The translations under genes were made by a program, and so were the position numbers. A DNA stretch of 60,134 nucleotides. It comes from Xenorhabdus indica (GTDB lineage Bacteria; Pseudomonadota; Gammaproteobacteria; Enterobacterales; Enterobacteriaceae). The DNA is taken from positions 1 to 60,134 of the forward strand of contig NZ_NKHP01000025.1 of the NCBI RefSeq assembly GCF_014467235.1, given 5' to 3'. The notes under the pieces were generated by a model that worked only from the letters and a program-made list of their open reading frames with translations, was not told the origin of the DNA and searched no databases. This document shows, in pieces, positions 8,437 to 20,689 of the stretch; position 1 is the first letter of the stretch, and each line of letters begins with the position of its first letter.

Positions 8437-11400
8437 ATTGGCCCGGTCACAACAGGCTATTTTCAAAATGGAGATGTATAACCTCTCCGGGTATCAATTT
8501 TATTTTGGCGGGCTTACTCGTTTACGGGGAGAAATTTCACTGCATCGGATTGCGTGTGCTGCTGAACACATCCGCAATACGCAAGATGTTTTTCGCATCG
8601 GATTTATTAATAAAGCATTGCATGGACAACAAACAGCAACCGACGCAACAGAAATGGAATGGTTCGGTATTCGGCACGATAGTCCCCAGGCAGAAGTAGA
8701 GAAAGCCGATTTCAGTAAATATCCCAATCCTAAGGAAGCGTTTGAATCTTGGGTAGAGCGCCAATTATTGATGGAAGAGGATTTATCACTCACACCAGTA
8801 AAGATCTTTGCTGTACGTTTTCAGCCTGATCAATCAGGTTGGTTTTTGAAAGCCCATCACGCTGCGCTGGATGGGATAGGTGTGGCTATGTTGCAGAGTT
8901 GTCTGATCAATGAATTGGAACAAGAAAACCCGGATTCAATAATCGGACAAACTGAATCCTTTTTATTCTCCACCAATGCTGAGGAAGAGCAAAATTATGA
9001 GCATTCCCGGCGTATTGAAAGAGATGCCGCGTATTGGCAGGGGCTTTTTGGAAAAACTTCGTCAATAGATGTTCGAAAAATATCTCGCCGTTATCCGATA
9101 GGTGATTATCGTGGGCTGGAGCCACGCTCCATGCGTATAAAAGCAACTGTGGCCCAATCGCAAAATGAAATATTACTCCGATTTAAAAACAGTGGTGGTT
9201 CTATTTTCAGGTTGTTTTTCACTGCGGTTGCTTATACGCAAATGGTGATTGAAGACAGCAATTGTGTGTTATTACAGGCACCTATTGGTAATCGTTGGAG
9301 CAGGGAAGAGAAACAGACTATCTCAATGGGAGTGGCTCCTATCCTGGTGCCTGTGTTTCGTCAGGATGGGCAGACAGCAGCAGATTGCTACCAGATCCTA
9401 CAAAAACATTTGCAAAAAGCACTTATCCATTCACGTTATGCGCCCGCGACCCGTTGGGGAGAATTAGCCTCACCGGATTGGAAACGGATTATTCCCGCTT
9501 TTGGTGTTTCCTACCAAACAGGTAAATTTCAGAAAACCAGCAGTTATACAGAAACAATAATTGAACACCGCCAGGCCGTCGAATCTCTGTTTGCTTCCAT
9601 CCATCTTCATGACCGCTTTGCAGATGGTTATTTAGCGATTGAAGCTGATTTCCGCAGAATATGGTCATCCGAACAATGCCATGCTTTTCTGCAAACTGTG
9701 CTTCATTATGCAGTAGATATTGCGGTTGAGGTTATAGCACAAGAACATACCGATCATCATCCGAAAGAGCATCATACCTCTGACAAATGTTCGGCGGAAC
9801 CAATAGGTGTTCATTTACTTAAAGCATTTGAATGTCATACAAACAACGTTTTATTTAGGCTAAGTGGGGAAAATAGTGCGTTTACTTACCATGAGGGATT
9901 ACAATGGATGCACCGTTTCAGTATGCGATTGCATGATATGTATACTGAGAATAAACCTGTACTCATTCTGGGCAGGCGTACCCCTGAAACAGTACTGGCT
10001 TATCTGGCATGTCTGATTAAAAACGTGACGGTTGTGCCTGTTTGCCCTACGACAACTCCAACAGAAAGATTATTAACCATCATTCGTAATTCCGGGGCTT
10101 CTTTGTGTATTTACACCGAAGCTGAGCAAAACTTAGCTGAAACACTGAGTTTACCTTTGTTGCGGGTTTCTTTATATAAGGAAGACAGTACTCAGAAAGG
10201 GATTGTTCAGGAACAGATTGCTTCGACGTTGTATTCTTCGACATCGTATTCTGAAGTTCAGCATACATCTTGTAACCCAGCTTATATTCTATATACCTCC
10301 GGTTCAACAGGAGAACCGAAAGGCGTTGCCATTTCTTCTGTTGCATTGGCTAACTATGTGCTGGCAGCGAAAGCAGCATATGCTGCTGAAATTCCATTTA
10401 ACACGCCTCTGTTTACTTCCTTTGGGTTTGACCTGACGCAAACCGCTATCTTAGTGCCCATTTTGTCAGGGGGATTTATCCAACCTCATGAACAAGATAT
10501 TCGTGATAATCCTGCATTGTTACGTACTCTGCTCGCTGATGAATCCCTGACAGGTGTTAAATGCACACCATCCCATCTGTCTTTGTTGATCGAACATGGC
10601 ATCGGATCTACCAGACAACACTCGCTGACTTTTATTGTAGGCGGTGAAAACCTGCCAGCTTCACTGGTGAACAAAGCTTTGGATTGTTTGCCGTCAGGCA
10701 GTGAGATTATTAATGAATACGGGCCAACGGAGGCTACAGTTGGTTGCTGTATTTATTCAGTAAACGGTATTTATTCGAAAAACAATATCACTAAAAGTAT
10801 TGAGGGAGAAAAAAACACGTCTGCTCTTATTACGCCGATTGGTACAGCATTGGGTAAAGCAGAAATATCGATCAGGGATAGCTGGGGCCAAATTATGCCC
10901 CGTGGTTTTCATGGGGAAATCTGGATTAGTGGGCCTGTACTGGCAGATGGCTATCTGAACGATAGTGTCCAGACAGAAGCAAAATTTGTGTTCAGTGCGG
11001 ATAAACAATGCCGTTGGTATCGTACAGGGGATTTAGGGTTGCAGGATGAACAGGGTATATTCCATTGTCTCGGACGTATTGATGATGAATTTAAAGTACG
11101 TGGTCATCGTATCCATCCGGTGGAAATTGAAAAAGCCGTGGAAGATGTGCTGGTACAGCTTGGTCAATCAAAGGATCATAATCGGCAGTTGAAGGCATTG
11201 AAATTAGTCATTGATGAAACCGAAGGCATAACGGGTTATGAAACGATTGCCTTGTGCAGTAACCAACCAATTCCGCATGAAAGTCAGCAATTCCAAAATA
11301 AATTAAAAGAAAAAATAACTGAATCCTGGTTGCCGAATCTGTATTGTACTGTGCAACCCTGGCCAATAAACAGTAACGGTAAGGTTGATATAGCGTTGCT

Positions 11401-11779
11401 TACCTCCGCTGCTGAAACTTACCGCAGGTCATTTATTGATGTTACACATTGTGCCTTAACTGATAAGCAGGCAGCCGATAAAAAAACGCAGCAACAGGCC
11501 AAAAATTATAATCTGCCTTTATGGCTGAATGAGGAATTTCTCAGGCCAATTTGGCCTCAGTCTGTGGATCTGACGGCTTCATTTCTTGCACAAGGCGGAG
11601 ATTCGATCAAAGCAATTCGCCTTGTCGCATTATTAGCGAAAAGAGGCGTTAAACTAGAAATCAAGAAATTGCTGACTTTGACAGCACTAGGTGCAGTATT
11701 GGAGGCGGCCTGTACTGAACAACTAGCAGATTGTGCAACAAATACCGCAGTATTGGAAAAACCATTAAACCAGAAATGA
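8414..11779 (+). CDS. Single-module NRPS (C-A-T), predicted to activate asparagine
   Basis: A nonribosomal peptide synthetase of 1121 residues. The condensation domain carries HHAALDG at 148-154. The adenylation domain carries YTSGSTGEPKG at 627, NEYGPTEAT at 767, YRTGDLG at 869, DDEFKVRGHRIHPVEIE and the catalytic Lys of NSNGKVD at 990. A carrier domain with GGDS (Ser 1064) closes the protein; there is no epimerase, thioesterase or reductase domain. By hand alignment to GrsA the ten-residue specificity code is D-L-T-K-I-G-E-V-G-K, one conservative change from the published Asn code DLTKLGEVGK. The start at 8414 has GAGGGG eight bases upstream. It is flanked by core genes and no other complete biosynthetic gene is near, so product release must depend on genes elsewhere or the locus is a relic. 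Confidence 0.9.
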   Translation: MNHRSIFRLARSQQAIFKMEMYNLSGYQFYFGGLTRLRGEISLHRIACAAEHIRNTQDVFRIGFINKALHGQQTATDATEMEWFGIRHDSPQAEVEKADFSKYPNPKEAFESWVERQLLMEEDLSLTPVKIFAVRFQPDQSGWFLKAHHAALDGIGVAMLQSCLINELEQENPDSIIGQTESFLFSTNAEEEQNYEHSRRIERDAAYWQGLFGKTSSIDVRKISRRYPIGDYRGLEPRSMRIKATVAQSQNEILLRFKNSGGSIFRLFFTAVAYTQMVIEDSNCVLLQAPIGNRWSREEKQTISMGVAPILVPVFRQDGQTAADCYQILQKHLQKALIHSRYAPATRWGELASPDWKRIIPAFGVSYQTGKFQKTSSYTETIIEHRQAVESLFASIHLHDRFADGYLAIEADFRRIWSSEQCHAFLQTVLHYAVDIAVEVIAQEHTDHHPKEHHTSDKCSAEPIGVHLLKAFECHTNNVLFRLSGENSAFTYHEGLQWMHRFSMRLHDMYTENKPVLILGRRTPETVLAYLACLIKNVTVVPVCPTTTPTERLLTIIRNSGASLCIYTEAEQNLAETLSLPLLRVSLYKEDSTQKGIVQEQIASTLYSSTSYSEVQHTSCNPAYILYTSGSTGEPKGVAISSVALANYVLAAKAAYAAEIPFNTPLFTSFGFDLTQTAILVPILSGGFIQPHEQDIRDNPALLRTLLADESLTGVKCTPSHLSLLIEHGIGSTRQHSLTFIVGGENLPASLVNKALDCLPSGSEIINEYGPTEATVGCCIYSVNGIYSKNNITKSIEGEKNTSALITPIGTALGKAEISIRDSWGQIMPRGFHGEIWISGPVLADGYLNDSVQTEAKFVFSADKQCRWYRTGDLGLQDEQGIFHCLGRIDDEFKVRGHRIHPVEIEKAVEDVLVQLGQSKDHNRQLKALKLVIDETEGITGYETIALCSNQPIPHESQQFQNKLKEKITESWLPNLYCTVQPWPINSNGKVDIALLTSAAETYRRSFIDVTHCALTDKQAADKKTQQQAKNYNLPLWLNEEFLRPIWPQSVDLTASFLAQGGDSIKAIRLVALLAKRGVKLEIKKLLTLTALGAVLEAACTEQLADCATNTAVLEKPLNQK

Positions 11780-11862
11780 TGTTATTCATGGCAACCACTG
11801 TCGCTATTCAATATATTGCGTCAGCATTGTGGATTAGTGGTTGGAGATTTTGAAGCAAACGG

Positions 11863-11920
11863 AAATCGCCCTGTTTTATCAGATATCGTTATTGCTTAAC
11901 CCGATAAAACAGAGGCGATT
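11863..11920. terminator. Bidirectional hairpin between NRPS and crr
   Basis: AATCGCCCTGTTTTATC (11864-11880) is largely complementary to GATAAAACAGAGGCGATT (11903-11920), a long stem with one mismatch or bulge. It lies between two converging genes (NRPS stop 11779, crr stop 11946), where a shared terminator is expected. Confidence 0.65.
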
Positions 11921-11945
11921 CACATATAACTCATCAATGGCATTG

Positions 11946-12455
11946 TTACTTTTTGATGCGCATGATGACAGATTCACCGACAATCACAGAGCCATTCACT
12001 TTAGATAACTCTTTGATTTCATCCATATTAGAAATAACAACAGGAGTTAAGGTTGATTTAGCTCTTTCCTCCAGAAATGCCAAATCAAATTCTAAAACCA
12101 GATCACCTTTTTGCACACGTTGACCTTCTTCGGCAATACGTTTAAAACCCTCGCCTTTCAGTTCAACGGTATCAATACCGAAATGAACGAACAGTTCTAT
12201 CCCACTATCGGATTCGATAGAAAAAGCGTGATTAGTTTCGAAGATTTTACCAATGGTGCCATCAACAGGAGAGACAATCTTATTGCCTGTAGGTTTAATG
12301 GCGATACCATCACCTACAATTTTTTCAGCAAAAACAACATCTGGAACATCTTCGATATTAACTATCTCACCTGATAACGGGGCGATAATTTCAATACTGC
12401 CGCTATTTTTTTTATCATCTGAAACCAAAGATTTCAGTTTATCAAGCAGACCCAT
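11946..12455 (-). CDS. crr: PTS glucose-specific enzyme IIA (Crr)
   Basis: Cytoplasmic phosphocarrier that takes phosphate from HPr and passes it to the glucose permease; it also controls adenylate cyclase and performs inducer exclusion. The 169 residues match the family exactly. The phosphorylated His lies in [13 protein letters not shown] near residue 91, and the second active-site His in ETNHAFSI near residue 76. It is the last gene of the ptsH-ptsI-crr operon, 65 bases after ptsI. Confidence 0.97.
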   Translation of the reverse strand: MGLLDKLKSLVSDDKKNSGSIEIIAPLSGEIVNIEDVPDVVFAEKIVGDGIAIKPTGNKIVSPVDGTIGKIFETNHAFSIESDSGIELFVHFGIDTVELKGEGFKRIAEEGQRVQKGDLVLEFDLAFLEERAKSTLTPVVISNMDEIKELSKVNGSVIVGESVIMRIKK

Positions 12456-12520
12456 AAATCTTCTCCTAATTGTTTTAATGGGACCGTGTTCTGGCTAACG
12501 TGCTATTTTGGTTAACATAC

Positions 12521-14248
12521 TTAGCAGAGCGTTTTTTCTCTGATGAACGTGTCAACCAACTCCATCAATTCCTGTGCAGTTGGCTGAGCCAACGCTTGCT
12601 CTGCCAGTGCTTTTGCATCATCGTAATTTGCATTACGGATGATTTTCTTAATACGTGGAATTGATATTGCACTCATACTGAATTCATCCAATCCCATGCC
12701 TAAGAGCAATAGTGTAGCGCGTTCATCTCCAGCCAGCTCACCACACATGCCCGTCCATTTACCTTCTGCGTGTGAGGCGTCAATAACCTGTTTGATAAGA
12801 CTCAACACTGCTGGTGACATTGGGTTATAAAGATGAGAGATCAGTTCATTACCACGGTCTACCGCAAGAGTATACTGAGTTAGATCGTTTGTCCCAATAC
12901 TAAAAAAGTCAACTTCTTTTGCAAGATGTTTAGCAATGGTTGCAGCAGCAGGCGTTTCTACCATGATGCCGACTTCAATCGATTCATCAAACGCCTTATT
13001 TTCATTGCGTAACCGATCTTTGAGCAATATCAGTTCTGCTTTCAGCTCCCGGATTTCTTCAACGGAAATAATCATAGGGAACATGATGCGGAGTTTACCA
13101 AACGCAGAAGCTCGCAGGATAGCACGCAATTGAGAATGTAAGATTTCTTTACGATCAAGGCAAATTCGGATTGCACGCCAGCCAAGGAATGGGTTCTCTT
13201 CTTTGGGCAAATTCATGTAAGGCAGATCTTTATCACCACCGATATCCATAGTGCGGATAATAACCGCCTGATTACCAACGGTTTCTGCGACTGCTTTATA
13301 GGCTTCAAACTGCTCTTCTTCCGTCGGCAGAGAATCTCGATCCATAAACAAGAATTCAGTGCGGTATAAACCTACACCTTCTGCACCGTTGCGCTCTGCT
13401 CCTTTAGTATCGCGAACTGTACCAATATTGGCGCAAACTTCGACTTGATGACCATCCAGCGTGATAGCAGGCAGATCTTTCAGTTTTGCCAGCTCTGCTT
13501 TTTCTGACAGATATTCACTTTTGGTTTTTTTTAGTTGTTCAATTTCGGTGTCAGATGGATCTACGTAGATGTGATTATTGACAGCATCTAAGATAAGGTA
13601 ATTACCATTTTTTATTTGGGTCGTAGCGTTAGTTGTTCCTACAATTGCGGGTAATTCCAACGAGCGTGCCATGATTGAGGTATGAGATGTGCGCCCACCT
13701 AAGTCAGTAATAAAACCTAGCACTTTATCCAGATTAAGTTGTGCGGTTTCTGAAGGTGTTAAATCATTGGCAACCAGAATAACTTCTTCTGTGATCGAGC
13801 CTAAGTCAATAATCGGCATATCCAGAATATTTTTCAGCAGGCGTTTACCGATATCACGAACATCGGCAGCACGCTCTTTCAAATATTCATCATCCAGCTC
13901 TTCCAGTGCTTTGGCCTGATCTTCGATCACTGAATAAACAGCGGCATCTGCTGTAGTCAGATTTTTCTTGATCAGGGTAATGATTTCCTGTTCCAGTTCT
14001 TCATCTTCCAGCAACATAATGTGGCCTTCGAAGATTTCAGCTTTTTCTGCCCCCAAATTTTTTTCTGCTGTATTTCTAATGACTTCTAATTGAGCAGAGG
14101 CTTTGTCGCGCCCTTGTTTAAAGCGTGAGATCTCTTGTTCGACTTGTTCAGGAATGATTTTTTTGTGATTGATAATAATGGGATCTTCTTTCAGTAATAA
14201 TGCTTTACCGAAAGCAATACCTGGTGATACTAAGATGCCTGAAATCAT
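12521..14248 (-). CDS. ptsI: PTS enzyme I (PtsI)
   Basis: Phosphoenolpyruvate-protein phosphotransferase that starts the PTS cascade by phosphorylating HPr. The active-site His is in [20 protein letters not shown] (near residue 189), and the PEP-binding barrel carries [23 protein letters not shown] and the Cys of [11 protein letters not shown] start it at 14248 ([14 protein letters not shown]), which gives 575 residues as in E. coli; an in-frame ATG at 14287 adds 13 residues not seen in the family. ptsH lies upstream, with a hairpin in between. Confidence 0.97.
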   Translation of the reverse strand: MISGILVSPGIAFGKALLLKEDPIIINHKKIIPEQVEQEISRFKQGRDKASAQLEVIRNTAEKNLGAEKAEIFEGHIMLLEDEELEQEIITLIKKNLTTADAAVYSVIEDQAKALEELDDEYLKERAADVRDIGKRLLKNILDMPIIDLGSITEEVILVANDLTPSETAQLNLDKVLGFITDLGGRTSHTSIMARSLELPAIVGTTNATTQIKNGNYLILDAVNNHIYVDPSDTEIEQLKKTKSEYLSEKAELAKLKDLPAITLDGHQVEVCANIGTVRDTKGAERNGAEGVGLYRTEFLFMDRDSLPTEEEQFEAYKAVAETVGNQAVIIRTMDIGGDKDLPYMNLPKEENPFLGWRAIRICLDRKEILHSQLRAILRASAFGKLRIMFPMIISVEEIRELKAELILLKDRLRNENKAFDESIEVGIMVETPAAATIAKHLAKEVDFFSIGTNDLTQYTLAVDRGNELISHLYNPMSPAVLSLIKQVIDASHAEGKWTGMCGELAGDERATLLLLGMGLDEFSMSAISIPRIKKIIRNANYDDAKALAEQALAQPTAQELMELVDTFIREKTLC

Positions 14249-14313
14249 ATTATATGACCTTAACTGCGGGTGATTATATTTCTTCATTGCGCCTTTAGAG
14301 GGCAGGCTCTAAA

Positions 14314-14342
14314 TATCCCCAGATTTTATTTTTCTGGGGATA
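14314..14342 (-). terminator. Hairpin between ptsH and ptsI
   Basis: TATCCCCAG (14314-14322) and CTGGGGATA (14334-14342) are perfect inverted repeats around an AT-rich loop. In this position a hairpin would act as an attenuator or mRNA stabiliser that keeps HPr in excess over enzyme I; that role is inferred. Confidence 0.6.
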
Positions 14343-14385
14343 GAACTGGAATGATATGAAATAGACTGGCTTTACAAGCAGATGA

Positions 14386-14643
14386 TTATTCCAATTCACC
14401 CATCAGCTTAACTAAATGTTCAACAGCTTGTTGTTCATCTTCACCTTCAGCAGAGATTGTTACAACAGTTCCTTGAGTCAGTCCCAGAGTTTGCAACTTA
14501 AACAGACTTTTCGCACTGGCTGATTTGCCGCCGGAAGTAAGAGTGATATCGGAAGAAAAACCTTTTGCTTCTTTGACGAACTGTGCAGCAGGGCGGGTGT
14601 GAAGGCCATTTGGTGCAGTAATAGTAACTTCTTGCTGGAACAT
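14386..14643 (-). CDS. ptsH: PTS phosphocarrier protein HPr (PtsH)
   Basis: An 85-residue phosphocarrier between enzyme I and the sugar-specific enzymes II, identical in length to E. coli HPr. His15 sits in [15 protein letters not shown], and the regulatory Ser46 region is [13 protein letters not shown]. First gene of ptsHI-crr; the ribosome site (TGAGGAAA on the coding strand) precedes the ATG closely. Confidence 0.97.
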   Translation of the reverse strand: MFQQEVTITAPNGLHTRPAAQFVKEAKGFSSDITLTSGGKSASAKSLFKLQTLGLTQGTVVTISAEGEDEQQAVEHLVKLMGELE

Positions 14644-15046
14644 AGTATTTCCTCAATAACTTAAATTTTTGTTGATAAGCCAAGAGAATGCTAAAGCGAG
14701 TTTAGCCGGATTATTTCTGACTTGTACAACCGTTAAACCGATAATGATATATACCTTTTTCTTTCAAGTTGTTTCTTTGTTGTTGGTCGCATTCATTTAC
14801 GACCTTGATACAACTCGAAATTTATTGGGTTAAAGTGTATTAAATCATTATCAAAAAATTAACAAACTTGATGCCATTCAATTGTTGATTGAATGTTAAC
14901 ACACGCCAACCGAATATGAGTTGAACCGAACAGAATTCTTTGTGGTTGTCTGCGATTAATTTCGTGCATCAAAATAATTACTGGTTAAATACTAAAGCTA
15001 CTTGAATAAATCATCTAGGAAAGTTTTAAACTTTGATCTGATGCAC
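14644..15046. other. ptsH upstream region with a dispersed repeat
   Basis: About 400 noncoding bases that should hold the ptsHI-crr promoters. Positions 14764-14830 carry one member of the dispersed repeat family described elsewhere in this annotation: TTTCAAGTTGT at one end and CAACTCGAAATTTATTGGGT at the other. I could not assign CRP or Mlc sites with confidence. Confidence 0.5.
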
Positions 15047-15073
15047 AAAAAAGCACCCTCGTGGTGCTTTTTT
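15047..15073 (-). terminator. Rho-independent terminator after cysK
   Basis: AGCACC (15052-15057) and GGTGCT (15063-15068) form a short stem flanked by an A-run and a T-run, so it can work in both directions. It lies 35 bases beyond the cysK stop codon. Confidence 0.85.
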
Positions 15074-15107
15074 ATCAATAAAATTGAAAAAATAATGAGG
15101 TGATAAA

Positions 15108-16061
15108 TTAGTCAGTGACCAAATCAGCAAATAGTGCTGTGCTCAGGTAACGCTCAGCAGAAGAAGGTAGGATGACAATAATATTTTTATCCTTGTATTC
15201 ATCTTCTTGAGATAATTTGATGGCAGCGGCAACGGCAGCACCTGAAGATATACCAGAAAGAATTCCTTCTTTTTCAGTGAGTTCGCGTGCAACTTTAATT
15301 GCTTCCTCATTGCTGATTTTAAACACACGGTCAACTAATGTTAAATCCAGGTTATCAGGGATAAAACCTGCACCGATCCCCTGAATTTTGTGTGGGCCTG
15401 GTTTAAGTTCTTCGCCAGCAAGTTTTTGGCTGATCACAGGCGAATCTTCCGGCTCTACGGCAACAATAGTTACCTGTTTGCCCTGCGTATTTTTCAGATA
15501 ACGGGCAACTCCTGTAATCGTGCCTCCTGTACCTACGCCAGCGACGAAAACATCGACATCACCATCGGTATCTTCCCAAATTTCTGGCCCGGTGGTTTTT
15601 TCGTGAATTTCAGGGTTTGCCGGGTTACTGAACTGTTGCAGCAGAACATAACGCTCCGGCGCATTGTCATGGATCTCATTCGCTTTATCGATAGCCCCTT
15701 TCATGCCTTTAGCCCCTTCGGTCAACACTAAGTTAGCCCCCAATGCTCTTAGCAGCTTACGACGTTCTAAGCTCATGGTTTCCGGCATCGTTAATGTCAG
15801 CTTATAGCCGCGGGCTGCTGCGACATAGGCAAGTGCAATACCTGTATTACCACTGGTTGGTTCGATAAGCTCTTTGCCTTTTGTCAGAATGCCACGCTTC
15901 TCTGCATCCCAAATCATGTTGGCGCCGATGCGGCATTTCACACTGAAACTTGGGTTACGAGACTCTACTTTTGCCAGAATGCGGCCATTCCCGAAATTTT
16001 TTAAGCGTACAAGTGGAGTGTGACCGATGGTTAACGAATTATCTTCATAAATTTTGCTCAT
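15108..16061 (-). CDS. cysK: Cysteine synthase A CysK
   Basis: PLP-dependent O-acetylserine sulfhydrylase that makes cysteine from sulfide. The PLP lysine lies in [14 protein letters not shown] near residue 42; the substrate loop is [16 protein letters not shown] and the phosphate-binding loop [16 protein letters not shown]. The C-terminal [14 protein letters not shown] and [12 protein letters not shown] also fit CysK. Its 317 residues are close to E. coli CysK (323). It lies in the usual enterobacterial order cysZ-cysK-ptsHI-crr, all on one strand. Confidence 0.96.
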   Translation of the reverse strand: MSKIYEDNSLTIGHTPLVRLKNFGNGRILAKVESRNPSFSVKCRIGANMIWDAEKRGILTKGKELIEPTSGNTGIALAYVAAARGYKLTLTMPETMSLERRKLLRALGANLVLTEGAKGMKGAIDKANEIHDNAPERYVLLQQFSNPANPEIHEKTTGPEIWEDTDGDVDVFVAGVGTGGTITGVARYLKNTQGKQVTIVAVEPEDSPVISQKLAGEELKPGPHKIQGIGAGFIPDNLDLTLVDRVFKISNEEAIKVARELTEKEGILSGISSGAAVAAAIKLSQEDEYKDKNIIVILPSSAERYLSTALFADLVTD

Positions 16062-16243
16062 TGTCCGATTGCCCCTAAGATACTCTTAACTTCTGATTAA
16101 TTAACCATACGCGAACATCTTATTAATGGAAATAAGGTTTAAATCTATTCTTATTATATAAAAGAATATTTAGCAATTTATTGTATTACTCCCCTGTATT
16201 TTCATTCTATTTCGTTATTCCAGTTTATTTTTATATTAATAAA

Positions 16244-17023
16244 TTATTGATGAGAAGAATGGTTATTCATAACATGTTGTGCGTGATAACGGTCAACCCA
16301 CATAGCGGTAGCACCACAAACGGCAACAGGCATAATAAACAGATTAATGATCGGGATCATGGTTAATACACTGACTGCGGCCCCAAACTGGAGATTGTCA
16401 ATTTTGTCTTGACGTAGGGTATTACGCATATTGGCAAAGCTGACTTTATGGTTATCAAACGGGTAATCACAGTATTGGATAGCCAGCATCCATGCACTGA
16501 AAATAAACCAGATAACCGGAGCCACAGTCTGTCCGATCCCCGGAATAAAGTACAACAATAAAAGGGCGATAGCGCGAGGAATGTAGTAGAGAATTTTGAC
16601 TATTTCACGTTGCAGAATACGGGGCGTATCTTTTATTAGGTCAAAAACACCCGTGTCTGGCGCAGAAATACCCGTCAACTGAGATTCTAATTTTTCTGCT
16701 AATAATCCATTAAACGGAGAAGCGATAAAATTCGCCAATATACTGAAAAAGTAGGTAAAAATCAGTAGCACAGAAATAACAGCCAGTGGCCACAACAAAT
16801 AACTGAGCCATTGCATCCAATCTGGTATTTTATTGAGCACCCATTGTATCCAGCCCTCCAGCCTTTGGTATAACCACCAGAAAGCGCTGCCGAATAGTAA
16901 GATATTAGCCAGTAGAGGCAATAAAACGAATCTCTTGATGCCAGGGCGGGTTATTAAATGCCAACCTTGTACAATATAATGAAATCCGCCTAAATGTTTT
17001 GGCAATTTTTTCGAATTCGTCAT
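16244..17023 (-). CDS. cysZ: Sulfate permease CysZ
   Basis: Inner-membrane sulfate transporter of the EI24/CysZ family, 259 residues (E. coli 253). Several long hydrophobic segments are seen (about residues 30-50, 70-100, 140-180 and 205-235), with family sequence such as [12 protein letters not shown] near the start and [11 protein letters not shown] in the middle. It is divergent from zipA, as in E. coli. With the binding protein of the CysTWA system lost upstream, this separate sulfate route may matter more here. Confidence 0.94.
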   Translation of the reverse strand: MTNSKKLPKHLGGFHYIVQGWHLITRPGIKRFVLLPLLANILLFGSAFWWLYQRLEGWIQWVLNKIPDWMQWLSYLLWPLAVISVLLIFTYFFSILANFIASPFNGLLAEKLESQLTGISAPDTGVFDLIKDTPRILQREIVKILYYIPRAIALLLLYFIPGIGQTVAPVIWFIFSAWMLAIQYCDYPFDNHKVSFANMRNTLRQDKIDNLQFGAAVSVLTMIPIINLFIMPVAVCGATAMWVDRYHAQHVMNNHSSHQ

Positions 17024-17243
17024 ATTTTCTTATTCTCTCTTAGAGGATTGAGACGGTATGATATAGGCAGGATTTTCCACTGACCAGTAGTTTTGTGTGT
17101 GAAAAACACTCGAAAAAACAGGAGATACCTCTCTTTATGATAAGAAAAGTCTGTAGAGGCTTGCACTTGTGCTATTTGACAAATACTCTTATCTAAAGAA
17201 TATTCCGCCGTGGTGGCAATTAATTTAAACAACAGAGATAGCA

Positions 17244-18161
17244 ATGATGCAGGATTTGCGTCTGATATTAATCGTTGTTGGTGCGATAGCCATAATAGCT
17301 TTGCTATTACATGGGTTGTGGACCAGCCGTAAAGAGCGTTCGTCACTCTTTCGTGATCGCCCAGTGAAACCTCATAAACAGGAGCGTCGGGAAGGGTTAG
17401 AGGATAATGATGGCGATGAGCTGTTTAATAATTCGTCAAAATCACGTGTTCAAGAGCCAGTTAAGTCTCGTCATGAACATCGTGAAGAGCCGATTATTGA
17501 GCGCGATGCACCTGATTTATCAGAAGTCATATCTGATGATGGAGTTGATCCTTTACTTTCAAAGCAGCAACCTGAAACATCTGTGGCAAAGGTGAAAGCG
17601 ATTGACGAAAGTCAGAAAGAATCACAACTTGGCCTGTTTGAATCTGTTGAGAAAAATGGTGCAGAAGGTGCGGAAACGGAAGCTGTTCAAGAGCAGTCGA
17701 AGTTGGAAAATGCAACGAAAGTTAAAACTGAGCAAACTAAAAAAGAGACTGTGTTGGTATTACATGTAGCTGCTCATCATGGTCAGGAACTAAATGGCGA
17801 AGTATTGCTTCAGAGCATTTTGCAATCAGGTTTCCGGTTTGGTGATATGAATATCTTCCATCGTCACTTAAACCCATCGGGTAGTGGTGCGGTACTGTTC
17901 AGTTTGGCTAATATGGTTAAGCCGGGGTCATTTGATCCAGAACGTATGGTAGATTTCAGCACTCCGGGGATCTCAATGTTTATGCTCGTACCTTCATATG
18001 GCGATTCTAATCAGAATTTCAAATTGATGTTGCAGGCAGCACAGCGTATTGCTTCTGATGTGGGTGGTGTGGTGTTAGATGCTGAGCGTAAAATGCTTAC
18101 ACCGCAAATGATCGAAACTTATAAGGCACGTATTCGTGATACGCTCAGTGTCCAAGAATAA
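17244..18161 (+). CDS. zipA: Cell division protein ZipA
   Basis: Essential division protein that tethers FtsZ to the inner membrane. Residues 1-28 form the N-terminal membrane anchor ([20 protein letters not shown]), followed by the basic patch [14 protein letters not shown], an acidic, flexible linker of about 130 residues, and the globular FtsZ-binding domain from about residue 170 ([16 protein letters not shown] to the end). The 305 residues are slightly fewer than in E. coli (328); linker length varies in this family. Confidence 0.95.
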   Translation: MMQDLRLILIVVGAIAIIALLLHGLWTSRKERSSLFRDRPVKPHKQERREGLEDNDGDELFNNSSKSRVQEPVKSRHEHREEPIIERDAPDLSEVISDDGVDPLLSKQQPETSVAKVKAIDESQKESQLGLFESVEKNGAEGAETEAVQEQSKLENATKVKTEQTKKETVLVLHVAAHHGQELNGEVLLQSILQSGFRFGDMNIFHRHLNPSGSGAVLFSLANMVKPGSFDPERMVDFSTPGISMFMLVPSYGDSNQNFKLMLQAAQRIASDVGGVVLDAERKMLTPQMIETYKARIRDTLSVQE

Positions 18162-18181
18162 ATCCTCTTTTTAGTATTAAG

Positions 18182-18206
18182 CCCCCGCCTAGTCGGGGGT
18201 TTTTTC
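18182..18206 (+). terminator. Rho-independent terminator after zipA
   Basis: CCCCCG (18182-18187) pairs with CGGGGG (18194-18199) and is followed by a T-run. It ends 18 bases before the ligA start, so ligA either depends on readthrough or has a promoter inside the zipA region. Confidence 0.85.
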
Positions 18207-18217
18207 ATCTCTGGTGA

Positions 18218-20242
<2,025 letters not shown>

Positions 20243-20261
20243 TAATAAACATACCTTTCAT

Positions 20262-20452
20262 CTTTGTTGGCTGCGCTACTCTATTTTTTACAACTACTTT
20301 TTTACAACTACCCCCCCCCCCCGGTCACATAGTTTTCTATGCTACCGGGGATTAATGAGAGGCTCCTTCCTCTCACCGGAAGCCAGCTTTCGGCTGGACA
20401 AATTCGTTTTCTTGCCGCCGCGACGCAACTTGAAATTCATTGGGTGAAAAGA
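20262..20452. repeat. Dispersed intergenic repeat with a 12-C tract
   Basis: The block begins with CTTTGTTGGCTGCGCTACTC and ends with GCGACGCAACTTGAAATTCA then TTGGGT. The middle holds CCCGGTCACATAGTTTTCTA then TGCTACCGGGG, itself an inverted repeat (CCCGGT/ACCGGG), and a homopolymer of about 12-13 C at 20311-20323. From memory this layout matches intergenic repeats common in Photorhabdus and Xenorhabdus. A short open frame across it (20235-20447) is not credible as a gene. Confidence 0.55.
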
Positions 20453-20607
20453 AAATATTCAGGAAAGAGTGAATTGGGGTTTTTGATCATAAACCTTAAT
20501 AGTGCCTTTTAAATAAGATATTTTTGCATATTTAGTAGCCACGTTCCGGCTTAAAGTGTGATCAAGTTTGCTAAATAGGATTTTGTTGCCGCTCTATAGT
20601 CAATTAA

Positions 20608-20623
20608 TGTGATAGTTATCACT
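20608..20623 (+). promoter_or_regulatory. Probable CRP site upstream of nupC
   Basis: TGTGATAGTTATCACT fits the CRP half-sites TGTGA-N6-TCAC(A) with one change. It lies 67 bases before the preferred nupC start. A second TGTGATC at about 20557 has only one good half. CRP/CytR control of nupC is known in E. coli; its operation here is inferred. Confidence 0.6.
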
Positions 20624-20689
20624 ATTTATTATCGTATGTTGCAAAAATGCGATTTTAAATTTGCATCTCGTCATGTTTGGAGTTCTTTT

